The notes under the pieces were generated by a model. It did not search any database, was not told the DNA's origin, and saw only the letters and a list, made by a program, of their open reading frames with translations. Of a stretch of 64,000 nt of DNA, positions 25,752 to 33,592 are shown in pieces; positions within the stretch are counted from its first letter, which is position 1, and every line of letters begins with the position of its first letter. The stretch comes from Clostridia bacterium (GTDB lineage Bacteria > Bacillota > Clostridia > Christensenellales > Borkfalkiaceae): NCBI GenBank assembly GCA_013316055.1, contig WSNM01000002.1, positions 1 to 64,000 of the forward strand, written 5' to 3'. Position numbers and translations under genes: made by a program.

Positions 25752-25793
25752 CCGCGGCATATGTGCGGGGCAATGCGCAAATTAAAGGTATAG

Positions 25794-26915
25794 ATGCAGC
25801 TTCTTTCGGTAACAACGGTATTGCAGACCATAGGCTCGGTTTTGCTTGCCATATTGATATTGCTTGTAATGATAACCGTGCACGAGTTCGGGCATTATCT
25901 TGCGGGCAAGGCGTTAAAATTCAAGATAAACGAGTTCGCCATAGGCTTCGGCCCCAGACTGTATAAACGCACCTCCAAAAAATCGGGCGAGGATTTTTCC
26001 ATAAGGCTGTTGCCGTTGGGCGGGTTTTGTGCGTTCGAGGGCGAGGATAACGGCACGGACGGAGAAAGCGAGAACTCCTTCAACCGTAAAAAGCCGTGGC
26101 AGAGGATAATAGTGCTTATCGCGGGCCCGCTTTTCAACTATGCTTTGGCGCTGTTGCTTATAATAATCTCGCTGTTCGCGTTCGGGCAGACTGTGTTTAT
26201 GGTCGGCTCGGTTGCGCCGTATCAGGGCGCGGGCGCGGAGGAATATATCGAATACTCCTTAAAGGAGGACGACTATATTCTTAAGGTTAATGGCAAAAAT
26301 ATCTTCCTTGTCACCGACGTTATGAGCGCGTTAAACGGCAAAAGGAGCGGGGATATGGTTGATGTTCGCGTATTCCGCGGCGGTAAAGAGCAGACCGTTA
26401 AGGTTAAACTGCGCACCGACTGCGATTTTGAAAATACGGAGCAGGCGTACAACGCCTTCGACGCGCTTGGCATTTTAAAGAACGGGGAGGGTCGCTATTA
26501 TATGTCGGCGGTCAATTACCGCTTCGGCTTTTTTACGACGATAGGGCATTCCTTTTTATATTCCTTCCGCATAGCAGGCACGATTTTTAAGGTTTTGGGC
26601 GAGCTGTTGACGGGTCATTTAAGCCTTTCGGCCGTCGGTGGGCCTGTGACTACGATAAAGCTGACCTCGCAGCTGGCTACGCAAAGCTTGCAAAGCTTTT
26701 TCAATATCGCGGCATATATAGGGGTCAATTTGGCGGTTTTCAATCTTTTGCCCATTCCTGCGCTTGACGGAAGCAAGGTAATTTTCTGCCTTATCGAGTG
26801 GGTATTCCGCAAGCCCGTGCCGAGGAGGGTAGAGGCAATTATACATGCGGTCGGGTTTGTGCTTATTCTCGGCTTTGCCGTTTTGGTGGATATTTTGCAG
26901 CTTGTGCATTGTTAG
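25794..26915 (+). CDS. rseP: site-2 intramembrane metalloprotease (RseP/RasP)
   Basis: Cuts anti-sigma factors and signal-peptide remnants inside the membrane. Zinc site HEFGHYLAGK in the first membrane segment (about 28), a PDZ domain (about 130-220), and NLLPIPALDGSKV (about 322) in the third segment, where Asp is the third zinc ligand. Four membrane segments. 373 aa is typical. AAAGG ribosome site. Confidence 0.96.
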   Translation: MQLLSVTTVLQTIGSVLLAILILLVMITVHEFGHYLAGKALKFKINEFAIGFGPRLYKRTSKKSGEDFSIRLLPLGGFCAFEGEDNGTDGESENSFNRKKPWQRIIVLIAGPLFNYALALLLIIISLFAFGQTVFMVGSVAPYQGAGAEEYIEYSLKEDDYILKVNGKNIFLVTDVMSALNGKRSGDMVDVRVFRGGKEQTVKVKLRTDCDFENTEQAYNAFDALGILKNGEGRYYMSAVNYRFGFFTTIGHSFLYSFRIAGTIFKVLGELLTGHLSLSAVGGPVTTIKLTSQLATQSLQSFFNIAAYIGVNLAVFNLLPIPALDGSKVIFCLIEWVFRKPVPRRVEAIIHAVGFVLILGFAVLVDILQLVHC

Positions 26916-26936
26916 CTTTATTTAATAAAAGAAAGC

Positions 26937-26976
26937 GGCGGACGCTGTTTAAAGGCGTCCGCCGTATATTATTATT
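26937..26976 (+). terminator. terminator after rseP, possibly bidirectional
   Basis: Stem GGCGGACGC/GCGTCCGCC (26937-26945 with 26955-26963) then TATATTATTATTTTT. It also faces the end of the convergent thiT. Confidence 0.75.
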
Positions 26977-26984
26977 TTTAAACT

Positions 26985-28139
26985 TTATTTTTCGTCGGTT
27001 GAAGCGGAAGCTTCGGTTTCAGCGGTATTTTGTACTGCGGTTGGTTTTTGTGCGTTAAATTTGCGGACTTGCTTTACTACGGAAGGTGCGCAAAGGACAA
27101 GTACGCCAACAGCTAATGCAATAGCAATATCGGGTAAAACATATCCTGCCTGATAACCAAGGCTATACAGCCATGCGGGCTGGTCACCGGCATATTCGCC
27201 GAAGGCAAAAACGCCGGAAATAAAGTGCATTATAAATCTGCCTGCACCTGCAACAATTCCACCTAAAAGAAATTGAATTTGCGGCAGTTTTTCAAGTTTT
27301 TTCAAATTTGCAAATATGCCGGCAAGCCCTATGCATGCGAAAGCGGCGGGATAGTCGAGGATAAACTGCGCGGGGTGAAGAATATACGGGTCTTGTAAAG
27401 CTTGCAAAAGACCGTAAATCATACCTGCAAATATGCCCTTTTTAGGACCGAACATAAACGAATAAATCATTAAGGGAAGCAATGAAGCAATAGTTATCGA
27501 ACCGCCCTGAGGCATTTTAACTATGCGCAGATAAGAAAGTGCAAAACTCATTGCAATGCAAATAGCCGCATACGAAATAGTTTTGCTGTCAAAGCCCTTT
27601 TTGTTTTTTCTGTCGGCAATAAACGCTACGGCTATAACCGCTCCGGTTAAAATAATTGCAAATATATACAGTGCAATTTGGTTAACGCTGTCCTTGCTTA
27701 CGCCGTTCATATCGCTGGAATTTCCGTTTGTAAAGTGTATTCCTGAACAAACCAACAGCGCAATTAAGGCGGCGCCTGCTAAACAGCCGGTTAAAATATA
27801 TGTTAGTTTGCTGCGTTTAATAAACAGCGCAATTGCGCAGGCTGCAATAACTACGACAAGCACGAGTGCCGGCGCGAATAATATAGCGACAATACTGTCC
27901 TGCACAAAGGTAAGCGCAAGCAGTACAATTCCCGCCGCCGCCGCGTAAACAATGACGGTAATAAGGCTTATCTTTAAAAATTTTGCGCGTTTTTCGGCTT
28001 TCAAAGCAACTGCGCAGACGACGAATACGAGCGCAAGCGCAATAGTAAGCCAAAACAATGTCGCGCGTGTGGCGTTCAGCGGGGAATCAAACAAAACAGG
28101 ATACCATTTCGATGACGCCAGAAGTGAAAATGACAACAT
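26985..28139 (-). CDS. thiT: ThiT/YuaJ-like thiamine transporter with a long N-terminal extension
   Basis: The C-terminal half (about residues 190-365) is the S component of an ECF thiamine transporter: MSFALSYLRIVKMPQGGSIT, then GPKKGIFAGMIYGLLQ and a substrate-binding helix region with PAWLYS and six membrane segments. ThiT proteins are normally about 180-200 aa; this one has about 180 further residues in front with five or so additional membrane segments and a NGNSSDMNG loop. A TPP riboswitch upstream supports thiamine as substrate. The shared ECF ATPase genes are elsewhere. Confidence 0.85.
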   Translation of the reverse strand: MLSFSLLASSKWYPVLFDSPLNATRATLFWLTIALALVFVVCAVALKAEKRAKFLKISLITVIVYAAAAGIVLLALTFVQDSIVAILFAPALVLVVVIAACAIALFIKRSKLTYILTGCLAGAALIALLVCSGIHFTNGNSSDMNGVSKDSVNQIALYIFAIILTGAVIAVAFIADRKNKKGFDSKTISYAAICIAMSFALSYLRIVKMPQGGSITIASLLPLMIYSFMFGPKKGIFAGMIYGLLQALQDPYILHPAQFILDYPAAFACIGLAGIFANLKKLEKLPQIQFLLGGIVAGAGRFIMHFISGVFAFGEYAGDQPAWLYSLGYQAGYVLPDIAIALAVGVLVLCAPSVVKQVRKFNAQKPTAVQNTAETEASASTDEK

Positions 28140-28162
28140 TCAAAACTCCTTCTACCGCCGAA

Positions 28163-28199
28163 AATAAAAAATTGCTCCCGCGAAAAAATCAGGGAACAA
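28163..28199 (-). terminator. riboswitch-controlled attenuator of thiT
   Basis: On the minus strand TTGTTCCC pairs with GGGAGCAA (28172-28179 with 28192-28199; one G-U) and a U tract follows at 28163-28171. It lies between the TPP riboswitch and thiT. Confidence 0.8.
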
Positions 28200-28211
28200 C
28201 GAAAAAAATCT

Positions 28212-28299
28212 CTTTGTACTATCGCTCAACCATTACGTTGCCGATTCAAAGGGTATAATCTCAGCCCGCATTAAAAAATTTACGGACACCCCCGACGGT
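28212..28299 (-). ncRNA. TPP riboswitch (THI element)
   Basis: Minus strand reads GGGGGTG near 28296, then GGGCTGAGAT, ATACCCTTTGAA, and a TAATG core, the conserved blocks of the thiamine pyrophosphate aptamer in the right order. The P4/P5 side (CGGCAACG...GGTTGAGCG) departs from consensus. An intrinsic terminator follows, so high TPP should stop transcription of thiT. Confidence 0.9.
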
Positions 28300-28360
28300 A
28301 TATTAAATTTTTATGATTAAATTATAAACTCAAAATATGAATATTGTCAACCGCAAAGCG

Positions 28361-28389
28361 TTGAAATTTTTACAAAAAGGCTTTATAAT
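28361..28389 (+). promoter_or_regulatory. promoter of yfbR
   Basis: TTGAAA (28361-28366), 17-base spacer, TATAAT (28384-28389). Confidence 0.7.
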
Positions 28390-28413
28390 ATTAAAAAAAC
28401 TACGGATAAAGCT

Positions 28414-29001
28414 ATGGGATACGATTTTTTTGCTTTTATGGACAGAATGAAGTACATCAAGCGCTGGCAGCTTATGCGCTCGGTACGGGACGAGAATATT
28501 ATGGAGCACTCTCAGCAGGTGGCGATGCTTGCGCACGCGCTGGCGGTGATAAACAATAAAATTTACGGGGGAAGCGCAGACCCCGCAAGGGCGGCGCTGT
28601 ATGCGGTGTATCACGAGTGCAGCGAGGTTATGACGGGGGATATGCCCACGCCGATAAAGTATTTCAACAAATCCATTCTGGGCGCGTATAAGGCTTTGGA
28701 GGACGAGGCTTGCAATAAGCTTCTCGGAACAATTCCGCCCGAGCTTCAAGGGGCTTTTGAGCCGTGCATAAAGCCCGATACGGCTTGTTACGAGTATTTG
28801 CTTATGAAGGCGGCGGACCGTCTTGCTGCGTATGTGAAGTGCCTTGAAGAGCTGCGTTGCGGAAACAAGGAATTTGCCAAAGCGGAAAAGTCCATAAAAA
28901 AAGACCTGCTTTCGCGCAAAATTCCCGAAGTTGAGTACTTTTTTCAGACCTTTATCGCAAGCTTCGATTTAAGCCTTGACGAGCTTGACGGACTTGCTTA
29001 A
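28414..29001 (+). CDS. yfbR: YfbR-type HD-domain 5'-deoxynucleotidase
   Basis: 195-aa metal-dependent phosphohydrolase that dephosphorylates deoxyribonucleoside 5'-monophosphates, balancing dNTP pools. HD-superfamily residues: MRSVRDENIMEHSQQVA (about 25-40), YHECSEVMTGDMPTPIKY (about 68-85) and MKAADRLAAYVKCLEE (about 133). Single gene with its own promoter; ends in a GC-rich terminator. Confidence 0.9.
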   Translation: MGYDFFAFMDRMKYIKRWQLMRSVRDENIMEHSQQVAMLAHALAVINNKIYGGSADPARAALYAVYHECSEVMTGDMPTPIKYFNKSILGAYKALEDEACNKLLGTIPPELQGAFEPCIKPDTACYEYLLMKAADRLAAYVKCLEELRCGNKEFAKAEKSIKKDLLSRKIPEVEYFFQTFIASFDLSLDELDGLA

Positions 29002-29023
29002 AATAACGTTGAAATAAAATTTT

Positions 29024-29060
29024 GCCGCCCGCGGACTAAAAGTCCGCGGGCGGCTTGCTT
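29024..29060 (+). terminator. rho-independent terminator of the GC-rich family
   Basis: 14-bp perfect stem (29024-29037 with 29041-29054), AAA loop, then TTGCTTTTT. Core CCCGCGGAC...GTCCGCGGG. Confidence 0.85.
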
Positions 29061-29061
29061 T

Positions 29062-29289
29062 TTAATAAATTTTTGAACCTGCTTCGTCCTCTAACCCCAA
29101 AAGATAGTCCGCGCTTACGCAAAAATATTTGGCTACAATATAAATATTTTCGGCTGTCGGCTGTATTTTGCCGTTTGTCCAGTCGGAAATGCTTGTGGCG
29201 GATATTCCAAGCTTGTCTGCCAGCGCACGCTTTGATAAATTATGCTCTTTTAAAAGGTTTGAAAGCCTTTCCGCAAATAAATTTTTCAT
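29062..29289 (-). CDS. XRE-family regulator, module A second gene
   Basis: 75 aa. One Cro/CI helix-turn-helix: LSNLLKEHNLSKRALADKLGISATSISDWTNG, then VAKYFCVSADYLLGLED. Start lies four bases after the stop of the next upstream XRE gene, so the two form an operon reading away from the small CxxC protein gene at 29636. Confidence 0.87.
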   Translation of the reverse strand: MKNLFAERLSNLLKEHNLSKRALADKLGISATSISDWTNGKIQPTAENIYIVAKYFCVSADYLLGLEDEAGSKIY

Positions 29290-29293
29290 AAAT

Positions 29294-29554
29294 TTATTCC
29301 GTTACGGTGTTGAAATATTCGGCGTCGAAAAATTCCGACAAGCTCATGCCAAAGCCCTCTGCAATAGCATAAACTACGTTCAAGCTGACGGTTTTATTGC
29401 GCTGACGGCGAATTCCGCTTATAGTAGGCTCTGCAACGCCCGCAAGCTTAGACAGCTTGTACTGCGTAAGATTATTTTTCTTTAAAAGCTCGTCAATTCT
29501 TTTGGCTACGGCAGAAATTAATAAAAAATTTTGTAAAACCGCTTTGTTTTTCAT
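29294..29554 (-). CDS. XRE-family regulator, module A first gene
   Basis: 86 aa. Helix-turn-helix in IDELLKKNNLTQYKLSKLAGVAEPTISGIRRQR; C-terminal EGFGMSLSEFFD. Divergent from the small Cys-rich gene at 29636, with an 81-base shared regulatory region containing a palindrome. Probably an autorepressor that also controls that gene. Confidence 0.87.
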   Translation of the reverse strand: MKNKAVLQNFLLISAVAKRIDELLKKNNLTQYKLSKLAGVAEPTISGIRRQRNKTVSLNVVYAIAEGFGMSLSEFFDAEYFNTVTE

Positions 29555-29587
29555 AAAAAATATGATAGACTACTTTCAGATAAATAT

Positions 29588-29605
29588 ACTAAGCCATAGC
29601 TTAGT
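29588..29605. promoter_or_regulatory. palindromic operator of module A
   Basis: ACTAAGC-CATA-GCTTAGT, perfect 7-bp arms, in the middle of the divergent region. An extended -10 (TGCTATCGT, 29609-29617) lies directly downstream for the plus-strand gene. Confidence 0.65.
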
Positions 29606-29635
29606 ACTGTGCTATCGTTAATTAAGGAAAATTTT

Positions 29636-29800
29636 ATGAAAAATTGTAAAACGCAGGCGCTGTGCGAAACGTGTATATATTTTGTTCGCCATTATGCTGA
29701 ATTTAACGGAAAATTTTGCAAAATAGGGTGCGGGCATTGTTCTAACGTTCTAACGGCGCGCTTTCACCCGCAAAAAGAAAAAAATGTCCGTATGCTTTAA
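29636..29800 (+). CDS. small Cys-rich CxxC protein, module A
   Basis: 54 aa. The ATG at 29636 with AAGGAA seven bases upstream is preferred to an upstream GTG. Motif: C-ETC-IYFVRHY, then F..IG.GHC, that is CxxC-[IK]-[YH]-F-x2-[HY]-Y...G-x-C, shared with the proteins at 38990 and 58592. This copy lacks the terminal GCxF of the other two and carries extra Cys residues (NCK, FCK, GC). Probably a metal-binding mini-protein; no known family recognised. Always divergent from XRE genes. Confidence 0.75.
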   Translation: MKNCKTQALCETCIYFVRHYAEFNGKFCKIGCGHCSNVLTARFHPQKEKNVRML

Positions 29801-29911
29801 GGTGTAGGCTGTGGACTTCGGCTGCGGGACATTAAGCAAAAAATATTTCACTTGCATTTTTTGCGGCGTTATGATAAAATTTTTATGCATTTTTATTGTA
29901 ACGGTGAAAAA

Positions 29912-30913
29912 ATGAGAAAGAGAATAGCGGTCGCGGTTGTCGCGGCGTTAATGCTTATATCGTGCGTGCCCTTTATTTCGGGCTGTAAGGCGGGTATTCG
30001 GTACACCCTCAACGAGGACAAAGCCTCTTACACGGTGAAGGTGACGGGCTTTGCGGGCGCCCTCGGCGGCGAGGTTGTTATTCCCGCGGTTTACGGCGAG
30101 GGCGACAGCGCTTTCCCCGTGACGGCTATTGCAAATCAGGGCTTTGCAAGCACAAATATTTCCAAAATAACCATACCCAAATCGGTTAAAAGCGTGGGGA
30201 TTTCCGCATTTATGTACTGCGCCAACCTGAGAGAGGTTGTTTTTGAGGACGGAAGCGGGGTAGAGGCGATTATGAACGGCGCCTTTGCCGCATGCGAGAA
30301 CCTTAAAAGCGTGAATATTCCCGAAACGGTTAAGCTGATTTATCCTATGGCGTTTATGGGGTGCGCTTCGCTTAGCTCGGTCGAGCTGCCCGAAGTGCTT
30401 GAAAGAATAGGCTACCGCGCATTTTATCAGACGGGCTTGGAGGAAATTGTTATTCCCGCAAGCGTCCACGACGAAACCGTGCCCGACCTTGACGAAAACG
30501 GAGAGCAGAAGAAGGACGAGGACGGCAAGCTGCTTACGGTTACCTATATGGGCATAGGCTACGGCGCGTTCCATTCCTGCGAGAGGTTGAAGCTTGCAGT
30601 TGTAAACGCGAGGGTGGAAACGCTATATGCGGGGGTGTTCGGGTATTGCCTTGCGTTGGAGGACGTTTATCTTCCGCAGACGCTTAAAGCAATCGAGGGC
30701 GCGAAGTTCAGCGACGGTAAGCTGTATTACGGGCATGCTTTTCATCACGACGGCGCGCTTAAAAATGTGTATTTTGAGGGAAGCGAGGAGCAATGGGCGG
30801 CGATAGAGATTGACAATAAAGAGTACAAGGACAAGCAGATTTCGACGCCGTTCGATAATTCCGACCTGATTGAGGCGGAAAAACACTTCAACGCAATTTA
30901 TAATAAGGCATAA
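29912..30913 (+). CDS. BspA-like leucine-rich-repeat lipoprotein
   Basis: 333 aa from ATG 29912 (GGTGAA upstream); an earlier in-frame ATG would put 20 residues before the signal peptide. Signal peptide with lipobox FISGC, then a short beta region and LRR_5 repeats of the TpLRR/BspA kind (IPKSVKSVGISAFMYCANLREVVF and similar) from about residue 85 to 270. Surface anchored; role probably in adhesion or polysaccharide interaction. The broken gene at 15152 belongs to the same class. Confidence 0.85.
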   Translation: MRKRIAVAVVAALMLISCVPFISGCKAGIRYTLNEDKASYTVKVTGFAGALGGEVVIPAVYGEGDSAFPVTAIANQGFASTNISKITIPKSVKSVGISAFMYCANLREVVFEDGSGVEAIMNGAFAACENLKSVNIPETVKLIYPMAFMGCASLSSVELPEVLERIGYRAFYQTGLEEIVIPASVHDETVPDLDENGEQKKDEDGKLLTVTYMGIGYGAFHSCERLKLAVVNARVETLYAGVFGYCLALEDVYLPQTLKAIEGAKFSDGKLYYGHAFHHDGALKNVYFEGSEEQWAAIEIDNKEYKDKQISTPFDNSDLIEAEKHFNAIYNKA

Positions 30914-30917
30914 ATAA

Positions 30918-30957
30918 AGCCGTCGGCGCAAGGTGTTGCGCCGACGGCTGTCTTTTT
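30918..30957 (+). terminator. rho-independent terminator
   Basis: 14-bp perfect stem (30918-30931 with 30936-30949), GGTG loop, then TGTCTTTTT. Confidence 0.9.
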
Positions 30958-30984
30958 AATGCTTCAATTCAAAATGAAAAAGCC

Positions 30985-31167
30985 TTACGCTCTTTCAACG
31001 GATTTAAGGCAACGCGTACAAACATATCCCGTAACCGTCTTGCCGTTTTCAACGTAAGAAACCTTCTGAACGTTGGCTTTGAAGGTTCTTCTGGTTCTTC
31101 TTTTCGAGTGGCTTACGTTGTTGCCCGTAGTCTGACCTTTTCCGCATACGCTGCAAACTCTTGACAT
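30985..31167 (-). CDS. rpmB: 50S ribosomal protein L28
   Basis: 60 aa, with both zinc-binding CxxC pairs retained (CSVCGKG and CTRCLKS), the zinc form of L28. [14 protein letters not shown] is the family core. GGAGGTG precedes the ATG on the minus strand. In its leader a 7-bp hairpin (31212-31218 with 31227-31233) is followed by a T-rich stretch, which may act as attenuator. Divergent from asp23, the usual Firmicute arrangement. Confidence 0.97.
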   Translation of the reverse strand: MSRVCSVCGKGQTTGNNVSHSKRRTRRTFKANVQKVSYVENGKTVTGYVCTRCLKSVERA

Positions 31168-31369
31168 AATTTATAGCACCTCCGTGGGGTAAAATTCTTA
31201 AGGTTAAAAATAAGGTCGCATAAAATCGACCTTGAATAATATAACACGCATTTTAAAAAAAATCAATCAAAAACGCTGCCTAAGTTTTATTTTTTTGAGT
31301 ATTTTACAAAATAATTTAAAGCGGCTTTTATTTCAATACAACGAAATTAAGATATTTGTCGGGAAACAC

Positions 31370-31398
31370 TTGCAAATTGGAATAAAATAGTTTAAAAT
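31370..31398 (+). promoter_or_regulatory. promoter of asp23-fakA
   Basis: TTGCAA (31370-31375), 17-base spacer, TAAAAT (31393-31398); 253 bases without a gene separate rpmB from asp23. Confidence 0.6.
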
Positions 31399-31421
31399 AT
31401 TTTGCGTATAAGGAGCAGAAA

Positions 31422-31772
31422 ATGTCGGTAAATACAAGCAACGTGTACGGAAAAATTTCAATATCCGACCAAGCCATCGCAAAGGTGGCTAAAAACGCTG
31501 CGCTGGAATGCTACGGTATAGTCGATACGGCCTCCCGTTCGCTTACCGATTCCCTTTCCGAGCTTCTTAAAAAGCAGCCCGACGGGCGCGGAGTTAAGGT
31601 TGTTACCTCCGGCGACAGAATTTTTATCGATATTAACGTGGTTATAAAATACGGGGTTTCGATAAACGCCGTTGCCGAATCGCTTAAAGAGGGCGTTAAA
31701 TACAAGGTAGAGCGCTTCACGGGAATGATTGTTGACACCGTGGACGTGAATATTATCGGAGTAAAGCTGTAA
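31422..31772 (+). CDS. Asp23/Gls24-family protein (YloU)
   Basis: 116 aa of the DUF322 family: GKISISDQAIAKVAKNAALECYGIVD and a C-terminal TGMIVDTVDVNIIGVKL. Small cytoplasmic or envelope-associated protein always found beside fakA (yloV). Exact role unknown; in staphylococci the relative Asp23 is membrane-linked. AAGGAGC ribosome site. Confidence 0.9.
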   Translation: MSVNTSNVYGKISISDQAIAKVAKNAALECYGIVDTASRSLTDSLSELLKKQPDGRGVKVVTSGDRIFIDINVVIKYGVSINAVAESLKEGVKYKVERFTGMIVDTVDVNIIGVKL

Positions 31773-31865
31773 AACCGTGCTTTTGCGGAGCGGCTTTACT
31801 TTTTGTTTGCAAAAAAACCAGAACACACCAAATTATATTTGTACACACATAATTTCAGGAGTATT

Positions 31866-33521
31866 ATGCAGAAAACGATAAACAGCACCGAGTTTCGCAA
31901 AATGGTTCTTTCCGGTGCGAGAATGCTTGAAATAAACAGAGCTAAAGTTGACGCTTTAAACGTCTTTCCCGTTCCCGACGGCGACACGGGTACAAATATG
32001 TCGCTTACACTTCAATCGGCGGTAAGAGAGATGAACGCATGCTCTTCAAACCGCTTTCAGGAAATCTGCGACGCGGTGTCAAAGGGCGCGTTGAAGGGCG
32101 CGCGCGGCAATTCGGGCGTTATATCCTCCCAGATTTTCCGCGGAATTTGCTCGGTTATTAAGGAAACAAAGGACAGCTTCGATACAAAAACCTTCGCAAA
32201 GGCGATGGAGGCGGGCACAAAGGTTGCTTACAGCGCCGTTTCCATTCCCAAGGAAGGCACGATTTTAACGGTAGTACGCTGCATGAGCGAGGCGGCGGCA
32301 AAGCTTGCAAGCAAGCATAAGGATTTTGTGGACTACCTTACAGCGCTTATCGAGGTGGGCGACGAAGCGCTTGCGCGCACGCCCGAGCTGTTGCCCGTTT
32401 TAAAGAAGGCGGGCGTTGTGGACAGCGGCGGCGTTGGCTTAATGACCATTATGCGCGGATTCCTTGCCGCTATTTCGGGCGAGGATACCGACCTCGAGGA
32501 AATTCCTACCGAGGCGATGGACAGTAACAAGAGCGAGGACGACGTTTTCGGCGATAATTCGGACATTATCAACCTCGATTTGGGCGATATAGAGTTTGCC
32601 TACTGCACGGAATTTTTCGTAATCAATTTAAAACAGATAACCACCCTTGCGGACATCGACAGGCTTAAAGAGAAGCTTATGCAAATAGGCGACAGCGTAA
32701 TCTGTATAGGCGATTTGGAGCTTGTTAAGGTGCACGTTCACACCAACACCCCCGGCGTTGCGCTTAGCTATGCGTTGGAGCTTGGCGAGCTTGACAGAAT
32801 AAAAATAGAAAACATGCTCGAAGAAAACCGCGCCCTTAAAGCCAAATTGGAGGCGGAAAAGAAGGAAATGGGCATGCTTGCAATCTGCGCGGGCAGCGGA
32901 CTTGAAGAAATTTTCAAGGACTTGCTTTGCGACAGAGTAATAGAGGGCGGTCAGACCATGAACCCGTCTGCGCAGGATATTGCGGACGCCGTTCAGAAGA
33001 TAAACGCAAGCAACGTTTTCGTATTCCCCAACAACAGCAACGTAATACTTGCGGCAGAGCAGGCCAAGGCGCTTGTGACTAACCGCACTATACACGTTAT
33101 TCCCACCAAAAACGTACCGCAGGGCTTTGCGGCGGCGTTGCAGTTTAATGCGGACGCGTCCGTGCCCGAAAACAAGACGAATATGACCCACGCAATAGAT
33201 AACGTTTCCTCCGGTCAGGTTACCTACGCGGTAAGAAATACGACCATGAACGGCTTCAAGCTGAAAGAGGGCGACATTATAGGGCTTGACAACAAGCGCA
33301 TTCTTGCCAAGGGCGAAAATATAGACGAAACCACGTTGAAGCTTGTAAAGGCGCTTAAAAACGACGAGCACGAAATGATAACGCTTTATTACGGCAAGGA
33401 AGTGACGGAGGAGGACGCGCAGGCGCTTGCGGAAAAGCTTGCGGAGGAGTACCCCGACTGCGACGTCGATTTCCACTTCGGTGGACAGCCCGTGTATTAT
33501 TATATGGTTTCACTTGAATAA
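31866..33521 (+). CDS. fakA: fatty acid kinase A (DAK2/DegV-linked, YloV)
   Basis: 551 aa from ATG 31866, with CAGGAG upstream; the longer open frame upstream lacks support. N-terminal DhaL-type ATP-binding domain: NVFPVPDGDTGTNMS (about 32), GARGNSGVISS (about 77), DSGGVGLMT (about 183), then a middle domain and a C-terminal DegV-like ending (YYGKEVTEEDA). With FakB proteins it phosphorylates exogenous fatty acids for phospholipid synthesis. Neighbour order asp23-fakA-recG is conserved in Firmicutes. Confidence 0.92.
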   Translation: MQKTINSTEFRKMVLSGARMLEINRAKVDALNVFPVPDGDTGTNMSLTLQSAVREMNACSSNRFQEICDAVSKGALKGARGNSGVISSQIFRGICSVIKETKDSFDTKTFAKAMEAGTKVAYSAVSIPKEGTILTVVRCMSEAAAKLASKHKDFVDYLTALIEVGDEALARTPELLPVLKKAGVVDSGGVGLMTIMRGFLAAISGEDTDLEEIPTEAMDSNKSEDDVFGDNSDIINLDLGDIEFAYCTEFFVINLKQITTLADIDRLKEKLMQIGDSVICIGDLELVKVHVHTNTPGVALSYALELGELDRIKIENMLEENRALKAKLEAEKKEMGMLAICAGSGLEEIFKDLLCDRVIEGGQTMNPSAQDIADAVQKINASNVFVFPNNSNVILAAEQAKALVTNRTIHVIPTKNVPQGFAAALQFNADASVPENKTNMTHAIDNVSSGQVTYAVRNTTMNGFKLKEGDIIGLDNKRILAKGENIDETTLKLVKALKNDEHEMITLYYGKEVTEEDAQALAEKLAEEYPDCDVDFHFGGQPVYYYMVSLE

Positions 33522-33592
33522 TTTTTTATAAGCGTCGCAAATATTAAAATCGAAAGGGGGAAGACAAAAGTCTTCCCTATTAATTTACAAAT

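Noticed and set aside
24684..25760. 358-aa minus-strand frame opposite dxr
   Set aside because: Antisense shadow produced by GC-rich codons; Arg/His-rich and without any domain.
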